A program made the position numbers and the translations under genes. From Shewanella vesiculosa (GTDB lineage Bacteria > Pseudomonadota > Gammaproteobacteria > Enterobacterales > Shewanellaceae), in the NCBI RefSeq assembly GCF_021560015.1, contig NZ_CP073588.1:4520001-4584000 (forward strand): DNA of 64,000 nucleotides, given 5' to 3'. Below the pieces are notes generated by a model. That model was not told where the DNA came from. It did not search any database and was given only the letters and a program-made list of their open reading frames with translations. This document shows, in pieces, positions 53,483-63,745 of the stretch. Every line of letters starts with the position of its first letter. The first letter of the stretch is position 1.

Positions 53483-55001
53483 ATGCAACGTAGACAGTTT
53501 TTAAAAAGCATGGCTATAGTCGGTGCATCAAGTGTATTGCCCGCATCTGCAACCTTACTTACCGCACCCTTAGCTCCGGCTATGGTCAATGTTAAACAGT
53601 TATTTAATGATGCTTTAGCTGTTCATCCTGAATTGATTGGTTTTGCCAATGTAGAACGTAACTTTGAGCCACAAACACTTTCACTTGAAGGGCGTATTCC
53701 AGCAGATTTACATGGGGTATTTTATCGCAATGGCCCAGCAAAACATGAAAGTGGAGCCATCCGATATCAACATGCCTTTGAAGGTGATGGCATGTTGCAA
53801 CGTTTTGAAATAAAAAATCAGAATATCGTCCATCGCGGCCAGTTTATTAACACACCAAAATTTAGCCAAGAGCAACAAGCCCAGCAATTTGTTTACTCTG
53901 GCCCTGAGACCAAAATTGCCCATGCGCTACCGGTGGTGACTCCTGACACAGTCAATACCGCCAATACCAATATCATTGCTGTTGGTGATGATCTTTGGGC
54001 GCTTTGGGAGGCTGGGTCTCCGACAAAAATAGATCGTGATTCAATGCAATTTCAACAGCAAGTTCATTTAGGAGCAGAGTCAAAATACGCCAATACTTTA
54101 CAAGGGCTGCCTTTTTCTGCTCATCCAAAAGTGGATCCTAGTGGTGATATTTGGAATTTTGGTTTGCATCCATCAGGTAATATTGTGCTCTATCATCTGG
54201 CATCGAACGGTAACGTCAAAAATGCAGGGGTAATTAACACTCAATATCGTGGCGCAATGCTGCATGATTTCCTCATCACAGACAAGCACCTGTTGATCAT
54301 TCTGCCATCACTGTTTACTGATAAATCTATTGAAGGGCATTTTGAACAAATTAAATACAATACTGACATTCCAATGAGGGTGTTAGTGATTAGTAAGCAG
54401 TCATTGACTGTTATCAAGCACTACGAACTTCCAGCGGGTTTTGTATTTCATTATGGAAATGCATGGGAAGAAATAAATGGCACTATTCATTTTGATGCGA
54501 GCTTGTATCCCGACGTGAATGTATTGCATAAGCTGTCTAATGTTATGCAAGGCAAGATTGAACAGGCCAGTACAAAAGCAAAAACAGCGCTGATTACTCT
54601 GCATACAGAGGGTCATTACAGTATGCAAATAATGCCAGGTACGAGCGAGTTCCCATGCGTGTGTGATCATGTGGTCGGTTTAAAAAAACCACTATTTATA
54701 CCATCTGTCAGCCAAAACCAATAGCCTATGGAGTGATACATTATCATCTCTCAACACCGACACTGGCGCAGAACAGCATTACCATTTTGGGGCAGATTAC
54801 TTAGTTGAAGAGCACATTAGTGTTTGCCCAAAAGCGATGGAAAATACCGGCTACTTAATCGGTACCGCGCTACATGTACCGACAAAGCGTACTTGTTTGA
54901 ATATCTTTGCAGTGAATGATTTATCTTCAGGTCCCATTGCAAGAGCATGGCTACCATACCATCTGCCCCTGGGATTTCATGGTAATTTTATGCCGAGTTG
55001 A
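53483..55001 (+). pseudogene. Carotenoid oxygenase (RPE65/CCD family), frameshifted, Tat-exported
   Basis: Reconstructed product is 505 aa. Tat leader QRRQFLKSMAIVGASS (RRQFLK). Family features: VFYRNGPAKHES, HAFEGDGMLQRFEI, SAHPKVDPSGDIWNFG, MLHDFLITDKHLLII, histidines expected for the iron centre, and the C-terminal LPLGFHGNFMPS. The frame breaks at a run of seven As (54682-54688): six would read on as HVVGLKNHYLYHLSAKTNSL; seven ends the protein at 54724 after SVSQNQ. Total length fits one extra base. The truncated form loses the last His ligand region. Real loss, switch, or sequence error cannot be told apart here. Confidence 0.85.
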
Positions 55002-55588
55002 ATACCTTCAACATCACCAAACGCCTCGATAACGTTATGCCGTCGTAGTCCATCCACAACCTAGTGGCTTATTCAATTTGAATATCACAGCGGTGAACTA
55101 AAGGAGCTGCGGCGTTAACTACAACACATTTCGTCCAAAAGTAAGCCCGTTGTTTAGATTTGATTGTTCTATTGAGCTCTTACCGGCAGACAAGCATGAC
55201 GTTAAATTGAAGAGAGAAATTTCCCGTGTAGATGAATCGGCGAGCATCTCAAACCGCGACATTTTGGCGCCGCCCACATGGATGCTTACCTTAAAAATTA
55301 ATCGCTGGCGTCTCGCTTAATCATCTGCACTAGGCCTGCACCAGGCGGTTAGTTTCAATCACGTCATGGTGTACTTAAGCAATGTTAATTAGGCGAGATT
55401 AATCAGACTTGTCATTCTCTTTAGCCAGCGCATAACCTTGTCACCAAAATCCAACTGAAGTTTGCTAACACCTAACACCTAACACCTAACAGCCCAAAAA
55501 AGATAAAGGCAGATTCTGACTCAGAAGCGCTACCAGAATGACCTCAACTAAGTATTACCGAGTTGAGGTAAAATTGAACATAGCGTTA
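55002..55588. other. Gene-free gap with coding relics and a short repeat
   Basis: About 590 nt without an intact gene. On the plus strand a 70-codon open stretch near 55105-55320 (for example PLFRFDCSIELLPADKHDVK and DESASISNRDILAPP) reads like degraded coding sequence, unidentified. At 55465-55491 CTAACAC is repeated 3.9 times. At 55541-55569 ACCTCAACT and AGTTGAGGT form a 9-bp hairpin 20 nt after the ampG stop, a possible weak terminator for ampG. Confidence 0.4.
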
Positions 55589-57014
55589 CTAAAGAGGTGG
55601 TTTAGCCACATCTGTTGATACATCAATTGAACCATCTAATGATTGAGCCTGTGCCATCACTTGTAGCTGCGATCGATTAACCAACACCACTAATAACAGC
55701 ACAGGAAAACCAATCAAACTCGCAGCAATGAAAAAGTTGATATAACCAAAAGCATTAACATATAAGCCTGAAAATCCGGCGATAAATTTTGGAAACAACA
55801 ACATGATTGAGGATAACAAGGCATATTGTGTTGCGCTATAACCCGTACTGGTTAAACTCGATAAGTAGGCAATAAATGCCGCAGTCGCGATACCAGCACT
55901 AAAATTATCCACCGAGATAGCCAAGGTTAAAAATGGCACGTTATAGCCAATATAGGCCTGCCAGGCAAACAACAAGTTAGTTACCGCAACTAATAATGCG
56001 CCCAAGAATAGAATTTTCATGGTGCCATAACGCATCAGCAATACTCCGCCAAAAGCGGCGCCGACTAAGGTCATGATTAAACCATAGACTTTACTGATAA
56101 AAGCGATTTCCTCTTTGCTGAAACCGATATCGACATAAAACACATTTGCCATTATGCCCATGACAATATCGGAGATGCGATAGCATGAAATGAGCAACAA
56201 AATCAGAATGGCACTTTTGCCGTGACGTTTAAAAAAGTCAATAAAAGGCAATACGCTAGCACTGTATAACCAGGCTAACGTTCCGGCGATTTTGGCTGGA
56301 TACTTGGCTGCAAAATCGGCTCTTAGTTGCCGTTCTTTATCGTCAGCGTATTTAGTATCAACCTGAGGTTCTTTGCTGCATAGGGTGGTAATAATGCCAA
56401 TGCCCATTAACATTGCCATGGCAAAGTACGCTGTTTGCCAAGCTTGTAGATTGTAAGCATCATCACCTGGTGATACCCAAGCTGCTATGGTTAAGGCACC
56501 TGCGGTGGCAATGATCATCGCCCCTCGATAACCGACCTGATAGGCTGCTGCGAGTGCTGCTTGCATTTTTTCTGGAGCAGATTCAATTCGAAAAGCATCA
56601 ATGACAATATCTTGAGTCGCTGAGGCGAAGGCGAGTAGTAGCGCGCACAAAGCCAAACGTTCAAGATTAACCACAGGATCGCTGATCGACATACCCAGTA
56701 TGGCGCCAACTAAGCACAATTGTGCAAACAGCATCCAACCTCGTCTTCTGCCTAAAAAACGCGTAAATAAGGGCAGAGACATACGGTCGACTAATGGTGA
56801 CCATGCCCATTTAAAAGCATAGGTGAGTGCTATCCAGCTAAAGTAACCAATGGCGGCTCGGTCAACGCCTGCCTCACGTAACCAAAAGCTCAGCGTCGAA
56901 AAGACCAGCATTAATGGTAAGCCGGCAGAAAATCCCAGCAAGAGTAAGATTAATACTCGTTTGTGGTAATAAACCGATAATGCTTCACGGGTACGAGCCC
57001 AAAAAAACCGACAT
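55589..57014 (-). pseudogene. ampG: Muropeptide permease AmpG, N-terminal frame apparently broken
   Basis: MFS transporter importing anhydro-muropeptides for recycling; twelve helices, with LGRRRGWMLFAQLC and FASATQDIVIDAFRIE as in AmpG. The main frame runs from a TTG at 56941 (LGFSAGLPLML) and has no ATG upstream in frame. An ATG at 57014 in another frame would give MSVFWARTREALSVYYHKRV joining LILLLLGFSAGLP if the run of seven As (57001-57007) were six; the total length then gives 474 aa and the N-terminus aligns with E. coli AmpG. Without the correction helix 1 is clipped. A working TTG start is the alternative. Next to yajG/ppiA region as in other genomes. Confidence 0.75.
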
Positions 57015-57142
57015 AAGACAACTGGATAATGGAGAATGGCTCTAGCTTATGTTGCAAGAGGTTTAGGTTCAAGCCATTCTAAAAGATTATTCAGCCAGTT
57101 TGAGGTTAAACTAGAATGCAGACCATAATTGAGATAATTGAC

Positions 57143-57475
57143 TTAAGGTCTGATACCTATACAGCTTTGTGGCACATTGCCACCAATATTGATGTAGTCG
57201 CAACAGTCATGCACTTGTTGGCGTAAATATTGATTGCCTTTAATGGCCCAACCAGACCAATGATCAAAACAATACAATAAGTGCCAAAACACTTTTTCAG
57301 TATCACTGGGTTGCTCAGTTAATTGCTTGGGATTGTTTGATATAAATTGCCACTCTTCTAATACATCCCACATGTACAGTTGTATTTCTTTGTAATCTAA
57401 TTGATTGTCTAAAAAAGCTTTGCCGTAATAGGCAAGTTGTGGGGCTTTGGTTTCAATGAAATCATTAGCCGTCAT
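57143..57475 (-). CDS. Conserved hypothetical protein
   Basis: 110 aa, soluble, acidic, aromatic-rich (YKEIQLYMWDVLEEWQFIS, LLYCFDHWSGWAIKG). AAGGACG lies eight bases before ATG 57475. Two adjacent cysteines (HDCCDYI) near residue 92. I do not recognise a domain. It stands alone upstream of ampG on the same strand. Confidence 0.65.
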   Translation of the reverse strand: MTANDFIETKAPQLAYYGKAFLDNQLDYKEIQLYMWDVLEEWQFISNNPKQLTEQPSDTEKVFWHLLYCFDHWSGWAIKGNQYLRQQVHDCCDYINIGGNVPQSCIGIRP

Positions 57476-57783
57476 AATATTTACGTCCTTGAATATTAGA
57501 AGTACGGTGCCAAGAGTTGCGCAGCTAATTGTCTGAAAGAGTAAACTAGATTATAGACGTTAATCTGGCGATTAACGTGATAAGCATTAAAAAAAGAGTC
57601 ATATTTGTCATTCTATAGTGCTATTTCATTGATTTATAAGCTAGTAAAAATGTAGGGGGCTAGGTAGTCGGATGATTATGTTAAACATCCCTTGGTGTTG
57701 GTTAACGTCAATCATGCACTGGTATTTGTGCTGGTCCAGATATTTTTGAAACTAAGAATTTTTGAGACTAAGCATTAAGACAA

Positions 57784-57815
57784 TATCGATGGTAATGCGC
57801 TTATTACCATCGATA
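57784..57815. terminator. Strong hairpin after ppiA
   Basis: TATCGATGGTAAT pairs with ATTACCATCGATA (13 bp, loop GCGCTT), 23 nt past the ppiA stop. No U run. The rest of 57476-57837 holds no gene I can support; ACGTTAAT/ATTAACGT at 57557-57578 is a second small hairpin. Confidence 0.6.
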
Positions 57816-57837
57816 GGTATAGATCAGTCGTGGGAAA

Positions 57838-58422
57838 TTAGCGAGGCAGTAAAGTGGCTTTTTTTAGTATTACGGTTTTTACCGGAAAATCGGGCCAGTT
57901 TAGGGTGCTATTATGTTCAGTCGGCATCAATGAAATGGCTTCTAGCACATCCATCCCTTTCGTGACTTCACCAAAAACGGTGTAGCCCCAGCGGCGTTTA
58001 GACGGATCTAATTTCTTATTGTCACCCATGTTGAAGTAAAACTGTCGTGTGGCTGAATGGGGGTCATTATCTCGAGCCATGGCTATTGTGCCAAGAGCGT
58101 TCGATAAACCATTGCCCGACTCATTTACCACTGGCTTTAGCGAAGGACGTTCTTCTAATTTAGGAGTTAAGCCACCACCTTGAACCACAAATTCGGCGAT
58201 TACCCGATGAAAAATTGTATTGTCGTATTCACCCTTAACCACATAAGTTAAAAAGTTATCGACTGTAAGTGGCGCACGGGTTCGATCTAACTCAACCACA
58301 ATTTTCCCCATAGACGTGTCTAACTCTACTTGTGGATATAGGGTGTCTTTTTGAATATCGACTTCAGCATTGGCGCTTATGCTGGCCAATAACAATAAAC
58401 AAGTGGCAAGCCATTTAAACAT
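57838..58422 (-). CDS. ppiA: Periplasmic peptidyl-prolyl cis-trans isomerase, cyclophilin type
   Basis: 194 aa; signal peptide MFKWLATCLLLLASISANA, then a compact bacterial cyclophilin domain with TSMGKIVVELDRTRAPLTVD, FHRVIAEFVVQGGG (catalytic Arg/Phe/Gln residues) and ATRQFYFNM. ATG 58422 is chosen because AAAGGATT precedes it and it starts the signal peptide; ATG 58446 is upstream. Symbol PpiA rather than a paralogue is likely but not certain. Confidence 0.9.
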   Translation of the reverse strand: MFKWLATCLLLLASISANAEVDIQKDTLYPQVELDTSMGKIVVELDRTRAPLTVDNFLTYVVKGEYDNTIFHRVIAEFVVQGGGLTPKLEERPSLKPVVNESGNGLSNALGTIAMARDNDPHSATRQFYFNMGDNKKLDPSKRRWGYTVFGEVTKGMDVLEAISLMPTEHNSTLNWPDFPVKTVILKKATLLPR

Positions 58423-58480
58423 AATATGCAATCCTTTTGTTGGCATCTTTCGTGACTCATCGCTGCTAAGCCGTGGTCAA

Positions 58481-59047
58481 TTAACGTTGAATAAATTGGT
58501 GTAACTCTTCATCGTTAAGAATTTCAGTCGTGAGTTTATCCACTAGCTTGGTGATATCTAATTCAAGCGTGGCAAAATCAGGGCTCAATGGACCCTTTAA
58601 GTAGCCGTTAGCATTATATGTTTTAGTAAATTCTTGCTGTGAATTTTTAGCTAGTACATTAATCACTAAACGTGTTTTAGATTCAAAACTGAAGGTGGTA
58701 TCAGTGACATCTGCTAATAAATAATTCAACTGAAATTGCACTGAATTTCGTGCGGCGGGGTCTATGACATAACCAGCTTTGATCATCCCATTACGAAATA
58801 ATTTGTCCAGTTGTTGGCGGATAGGTTCACTGGCACTCACTAATCTCGGTGTTTTGCCTTTTTCGTTGAAACGTACCACAAAACTGGCTTCGCGGGTGTC
58901 TATGGTGTCAACCATTACCGGATAATCAGCTTCAGTTTGTAACTTGACGGGCCCCAATGTGGGATTGAGACCAACATGAGTTGGCTCATAACTCGCACAA
59001 GCTGATAGCAATAATGTAGATAGTAAAATAGGGATCAATAACTTCAT
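58481..59047 (-). CDS. yajG: YajG family lipoprotein
   Basis: 188 aa lipoprotein, lipobox LLLSACASY with Cys near residue 18; then GLNPTLGPVKLQ and an alpha/beta body ending in IQR. Function unknown in the family. Start MKLLIPILL (59047) directly precedes the signal; an earlier ATG (59110) adds 21 residues. E. coli has yajG next to ampG; here ppiA and a hypothetical gene intervene. Confidence 0.88.
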   Translation of the reverse strand: MKLLIPILLSTLLLSACASYEPTHVGLNPTLGPVKLQTEADYPVMVDTIDTREASFVVRFNEKGKTPRLVSASEPIRQQLDKLFRNGMIKAGYVIDPAARNSVQFQLNYLLADVTDTTFSFESKTRLVINVLAKNSQQEFTKTYNANGYLKGPLSPDFATLELDITKLVDKLTTEILNDEELHQFIQR

Positions 59048-59271
59048 GAGGCAACAATAACAAGCAAAAGGTAGATAAATGATACCAGAATTTGTCTGGG
59101 TTTCCAGCATCGCTAAGGTTATGTTGTTATAAAGATAAATTCGGTAATGAACGCCTCGAGGTATATAGCTAAGTCAATAATCAATAACTTGTTTCAGAGG
59201 TTCAATTTAGATGCCGACAACAATCTTACGGGGTTGTTGACATTAATCACTGATCAATTCAGGTTAGTATT

Positions 59272-60339
59272 ATGCAACTTAAGTTTGATAAACAACATTA
59301 TGTAGGTAATGCAATGCAACATAAACAGCCACAATTGGCGCCAGATAAATTGATTAATGCCAATGGCCAGCCTGTATTTGGCATGTTTGATGGGCTTGTT
59401 GATTCACTCAACGTTGATCAGTTTGCTTACTCTACGGTAATGGACAAACCTGCATCAGCAGTGGCTAAGCATTTTGATTTTAAGCAGTTCCAATTTGTGA
59501 GTATTATCACTCCTCATTATATCGTTGCACTTGCGATTGCGGATATTCGTTATGTTGCTAATGGCTTTTGTTACCTCTATGACATCAAAGCTAATAAGCT
59601 AACGCAAACACAATGGCTAACCCCATTAGGGCTTGGCTGTAAATTAAGTGACTCACCTAAGCATGGGCGCGCTGAGATTGGCCGGAAAAGCAAAGGAATT
59701 GTTATTGATATTGTCGACGGCCAATGGCATGTCGAGATTAATCTTGCAGACATACAAGCCAATCTGCGTATTCAGCCTGCACCATTGAGCTTACCCATCT
59801 GCTTGTGTACCCCAACGGGTTATAACGGTTGGACCTATACTCAAAAGCACAATGGTTTAGCCGTCACTGGACAATTAACCATTCTTCATGAACCACAGCC
59901 TTTGCAATATGCATTGGCGGGTTATGACTTTTCAGCTGGATTTATGCGCCGCGAAACTAGTTGGCGTTGGGCTTCAATCAATGCTCAAACTGACGATGGT
60001 GTTATTGGGCTTAATTTGGCCGCCGGGGTTAACGAAACTGGTCAGACTGAAAATGTAATGTGGATTAATGGTCAACGTCATTTATTGGGTGGTGCACAGT
60101 TTGATTTTAATCGTCACTCACAACAAGATGGATGGCATATCACGACTAATGATGGCAATGTCGACTTGCATTTTAGACCATTAAATCAGCGCAGCGAAAA
60201 GCTCAATTTAATTTGGTTAAAAAACAACTTTAGACAATATATTGGCTATTTTAGTGGCGTGATTTGCGATAACAATGGTAACCAATATAAGTTAACTAAT
60301 CAGTTTGGCTTAACTGAAGACCATTTTGCCAAATGGTGA
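59272..60339 (+). CDS. DUF2804 family protein
   Basis: 355 aa, no signal peptide or membrane span. N-terminal half has GMFDGLVDSLNVDQFAYS; the C-terminal half has DYSAGFMRRETSWRWASI-like text (GYDFSAGFMRRETSWRWAS) and GLNLAAGVNETGQTENVMWI, which are the DUF2804 signature. The fold resembles lipocalin-like CrtC/diol-forming proteins; function unknown. It may act on a lipid or isoprenoid given the sterol-desaturase-family gene 148 nt downstream, which is inference. Confidence 0.85.
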   Translation: MQLKFDKQHYVGNAMQHKQPQLAPDKLINANGQPVFGMFDGLVDSLNVDQFAYSTVMDKPASAVAKHFDFKQFQFVSIITPHYIVALAIADIRYVANGFCYLYDIKANKLTQTQWLTPLGLGCKLSDSPKHGRAEIGRKSKGIVIDIVDGQWHVEINLADIQANLRIQPAPLSLPICLCTPTGYNGWTYTQKHNGLAVTGQLTILHEPQPLQYALAGYDFSAGFMRRETSWRWASINAQTDDGVIGLNLAAGVNETGQTENVMWINGQRHLLGGAQFDFNRHSQQDGWHITTNDGNVDLHFRPLNQRSEKLNLIWLKNNFRQYIGYFSGVICDNNGNQYKLTNQFGLTEDHFAKW

Positions 60340-60487
60340 TAAATACTAATGGTATCTACGAGGTGAGTGCTTTTTTAGCCTATGGCTTACGGATAACTAA
60401 AAAGCGCTTATTGGAAGCGGTTTACTAAAATGGCTTTGGCGCAACAAAGCGCTAGTACAAACCTTGTTAAAATAATAATAAATAGAA

Positions 60488-61378
60488 ATGGATAACAATA
60501 TGGACATGGATTTACTGATTGCTCACCCTGAGTGGTTATTATTGGTGTTAGCACCGATCTTTTTCGGCTGTATTTTATTGGAGTGGTGGTTTGGCGTTCG
60601 CGCCCAGCGATTACCGAGTAATGCTCAATATCGCCCTGCCGAAGTGCTGTGTAATTTTGTATTAGCTGGAATGCATCAAGTGGCGGATATCATTGCAGGC
60701 TTATTTATTGCGAAAATCTATTTACACTTTTTCGGCTGGCGTTTATTTGATATGGAAATGAGCTTATTCACTTTTGCTTTATTGCTCATAGCTCAAGACT
60801 TTTGTTATTACTGGTTTCATCGCGCTAGTCATCGTATTCGTTGGATGTGGGCGGCGCATGTGGTGCATCACAGTTCAGAGAACATGAATTTCAGCACCGC
60901 TTTTAGACAAAGCTTAATGTACCCATTGGCAGGGATGTGGCTGTTTTGGTTACCGCTGGTGGTAATTGGTTTTGATCCTAACTGGGTGGTATTTGCGGTG
61001 TTGCTCAATCTAGGGCTGCAGTTCTTTGTTCACACCCAAGCGATTAGGTCGTTAGGGCCATTGGAATGGATTTTTAATACACCGTCCCATCACCGAGTTC
61101 ATCATGGGCGTAACCCACAATACATAGACAAAAATTATGCGGGGGTACTGATTATATGGGACAAACTCTTTGGTACATTCGAGCCTGAAAATGAAACTGT
61201 GGTTTACGGTATTACTAAACCGGTAAACAGCTTTAATCCGTTAGTGGTGACCTTTAGTGAATGGCGCGAGATGTGGGGTGATGTTACCCAAGCCCAATTA
61301 TCTCTAAAACAACGTTGGCGGATACTGTTTGCACCGCCTGCAACACATCAACAGTCATCAACTAAAACGGATGCTTAA
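60488..61378 (+). CDS. Sterol desaturase / fatty acid hydroxylase family protein
   Basis: 296 aa membrane di-iron oxygenase. Three His clusters that bind the di-iron centre are complete: HRASHR (near residue 117), HVVHHSSE (near 130) and HHRVHHGRN (near 202). About four to five helices. Substrate unknown; bacteria use such enzymes on carotenoids, hopanoids or other lipids. Weak SD; ATG 60488, or 60500 in frame. Confidence 0.88.
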   Translation: MDNNMDMDLLIAHPEWLLLVLAPIFFGCILLEWWFGVRAQRLPSNAQYRPAEVLCNFVLAGMHQVADIIAGLFIAKIYLHFFGWRLFDMEMSLFTFALLLIAQDFCYYWFHRASHRIRWMWAAHVVHHSSENMNFSTAFRQSLMYPLAGMWLFWLPLVVIGFDPNWVVFAVLLNLGLQFFVHTQAIRSLGPLEWIFNTPSHHRVHHGRNPQYIDKNYAGVLIIWDKLFGTFEPENETVVYGITKPVNSFNPLVVTFSEWREMWGDVTQAQLSLKQRWRILFAPPATHQQSSTKTDA

Positions 61379-61406
61379 GCTTAGTTAAATAGGCTTTAGG
61401 CTCATT

Positions 61407-62195
61407 TTATCCCACTTTGCTAGCTTTAATAGAGTAGATAAGTGGGATGAGATGGCCTTGATGCTTTAGCTGATATCCTTTGCTTGCCACAAACTCCAAA
61501 CCCTCGACACAGTTATAAGGACTGTAAGGGTGCTCGTTAAACGCTTCAATGCTTAGGCCCGCCGCAATGAGTGCGCTAATCACTTCACTTATCGGATGTG
61601 GCCAAGTGACTACGGTTTCGATTTGGTCATTATGGTTTTCGGTGTAGGTGACTTCAGCTTCAATATCCGCTTGCAACTGCGCAAAATAGCCATAACCAGA
61701 CAACACATCATTAAACGGGTGGAACTCAACTAAATGAAACTCACCGCCAGGACGTAATGCGCCCGCAATGGTTTGGGCCCAGCGAGTTAAATCGGGTAAC
61801 CAAGCTAACACCCCATAAGAGCTGAATACGATGTCATATTGCTCGGTATTGTGGTCACCAAACTGATAGATATCATTATTGATAAATGTTGCTGGTAAGT
61901 GTAGTTGAGCGGCCAGCTTTTTGGCTGTTTTAATCGACTCGCTAGATAAGTCTACGCCAGTGACATTAGCGCCAAGTCTTGCCCACGATAAACTGTCTTG
62001 CCCAAAGTGACATTGTAGATGCAACAGGCTTTTATTGTGTACATCGCCGACTTGTTCAAGTTCAATGGGGTTTAATGATGACTTGCCTTGGATAAATGCA
62101 TCTAAGGCGTAAAATGTTGAGTCAAGATGGATTTGAGTTCGCTGGTTCCATGCGTGTTTATTGATCGCTAAATAGTCTTTTGCTTGATTGTCCAT
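61407..62195 (-). CDS. Class I SAM-dependent methyltransferase
   Basis: 262 aa. SAM-binding LLHLQCHFGQDSLSWARLGA (motif I with Gly-rich loop) and VTGVDLSSESIKTAKKLA (acidic loop) are present, and FSSYGVLAWLPDLTRWAQTI corresponds to motif post I. Substrate unknown. Convergent with the hydroxylase gene with 28 nt between stops; the next minus-strand gene upstream is rlmG. Confidence 0.9.
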   Translation of the reverse strand: MDNQAKDYLAINKHAWNQRTQIHLDSTFYALDAFIQGKSSLNPIELEQVGDVHNKSLLHLQCHFGQDSLSWARLGANVTGVDLSSESIKTAKKLAAQLHLPATFINNDIYQFGDHNTEQYDIVFSSYGVLAWLPDLTRWAQTIAGALRPGGEFHLVEFHPFNDVLSGYGYFAQLQADIEAEVTYTENHNDQIETVVTWPHPISEVISALIAAGLSIEAFNEHPYSPYNCVEGLEFVASKGYQLKHQGHLIPLIYSIKASKVG

Positions 62196-62251
62196 TAAAT
62201 AAAGTCGTCCATTATGATTATTGTCAAATTTTTATATAGCGGCCAATCAAT

Positions 62252-63415
62252 TTATTTTATCGCTTGTAAAATGACAAATTTACCATTGGATGCCACAGTA
62301 GTGCAGTTTTTAAAAATGCGCTTTATTTTAACGTGGTAGGCTAAATGTCGATTACCGACAATATGTAATAAACCGCCTTTCTTTAAGCGTTTATGTGCGT
62401 CGACAAACATTTGCCAAGCGATGTGGTCGGTAATAGCTTCCCCTTGATGAAACGGAGGGTTACATAGCACTAAGTCTGGTTCAACATCTGCGGGCAAGTT
62501 ACTCAGGCAATCGTCCCAATGGAAAAAAGCTTGTGGCGTTTGTTCTGTTTGTGGTTCTTGGGACTGAGCGTCTAGGGCGTTAGCATGCCAATTATGCTTT
62601 GCCGAGGCGATAGCCATATCAGAATCATCGACAAAGTGGATCTGCGCATGTGGATAACATTGCTTTGCATGTAAGCCTAAAATACCGTTACCACAGCCTA
62701 AGTCTATGATGTGGTTGAATTCACCTTTGGGCATGTTATCGAGCATAATCCTTGCGCCAATATCGAGCTTATTGGCAGCAAATACATTGGCAAGATTGCT
62801 CATCGTCAGTTTCAGTTCATCGACGTTCCAACTCACCGCTTGCGCTAATGAGCGTGGTTTACCATCGCTAATACAGCTGATTACCCGTGTTTTTTTCCAC
62901 GCTAAACTGGCTGATGCAGGACCTAGATTCTTTTCAATACTGGCGAGCAATGCGGGGTTGATTGACTTGGCTTTAGCACCGATCAGTATTTGGGTTCCCG
63001 CTGGAAGCACAGTTGATAAACGCGCCAGTTGCTGGCCAAAGTAATGAAGATTCTTCGGTAATTTCATCAACACTAATTGAATATTGTCTGGCAGAGTATC
63101 GCGACTGTTAAACCATTGAATATTAGTCGGCGCCAGTTTGTTGCCTAATAAATTTTGCTGACATCCTAGTAAACTGGTTTTTGCGTCGGTTTCAACTATT
63201 AACTCACTGTTTGGAGCTTGTGCTGCTAATGCACATGTCAGCGCACCAAAATTATCATTAAGAATCGCGGTTGTGCTTGGGGTTATTTCTGCATCAATGA
63301 GGTATTTGATTAGGTATTCATCAGCCGCGTCCCATGCTTGTAAGTTGGATGCTTGTTGGCTTGGATAACGAAAAAGCTCAAGCTCTATACCTGAACAAGC
63401 AAATTGGGTTGTCAT
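62252..63415 (-). CDS. rlmG: 23S rRNA (guanine-1835-N2)-methyltransferase
   Basis: 387 aa, two related domains as in RlmG/RsmC; methylates G1835 of 23S rRNA. The C-terminal catalytic domain shows [20 protein letters not shown] for SAM and [13 protein letters not shown], the NPPF amino-methyltransferase motif. N-terminal half ([28 protein letters not shown]) is the degenerate copy. Start MTTQFACSG. Confidence 0.95.
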   Translation of the reverse strand: MTTQFACSGIELELFRYPSQQASNLQAWDAADEYLIKYLIDAEITPSTTAILNDNFGALTCALAAQAPNSELIVETDAKTSLLGCQQNLLGNKLAPTNIQWFNSRDTLPDNIQLVLMKLPKNLHYFGQQLARLSTVLPAGTQILIGAKAKSINPALLASIEKNLGPASASLAWKKTRVISCISDGKPRSLAQAVSWNVDELKLTMSNLANVFAANKLDIGARIMLDNMPKGEFNHIIDLGCGNGILGLHAKQCYPHAQIHFVDDSDMAIASAKHNWHANALDAQSQEPQTEQTPQAFFHWDDCLSNLPADVEPDLVLCNPPFHQGEAITDHIAWQMFVDAHKRLKKGGLLHIVGNRHLAYHVKIKRIFKNCTTVASNGKFVILQAIK

Positions 63416-63745
63416 GACTGTGTTACCTAATAAAAAAGAATATCAATAAAATAGCCTAATATTATCTCAGATAACACCTAGTAGCGCGAGGCTTAGGCCT
63501 AAACAAGTTGATAAGAAAAATATGAGTTCAGTTTTACTATTTTATCCGTCAGCTATTTTCGCTAAGGCGATATTGATATTTAAATGCCAAGGGAGATTTT
63601 TTATAAAACAAGATGCTAAGAGTACCTCGCTAGGGCAATCAAGCATTATTGGGTAACAATGTTCATGTTATACCGATGATTGCTATTAATTGTACTGTTA
63701 AGTAACATCAATCTATTGACTTAAAATAATGGTTTTCAAGGGATA
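63416..63745. other. Gene-free gap between rlmG and the final gene
   Basis: About 330 nt of AT-rich divergent intergenic DNA. I see no gene, RNA or clear operator; it presumably holds promoters for both flanking genes. Confidence 0.4.

Noticed and set aside
57762..57965. Plus-strand frame over the end of ppiA
   Set aside because: Mostly antisense to ppiA and its terminator hairpin.
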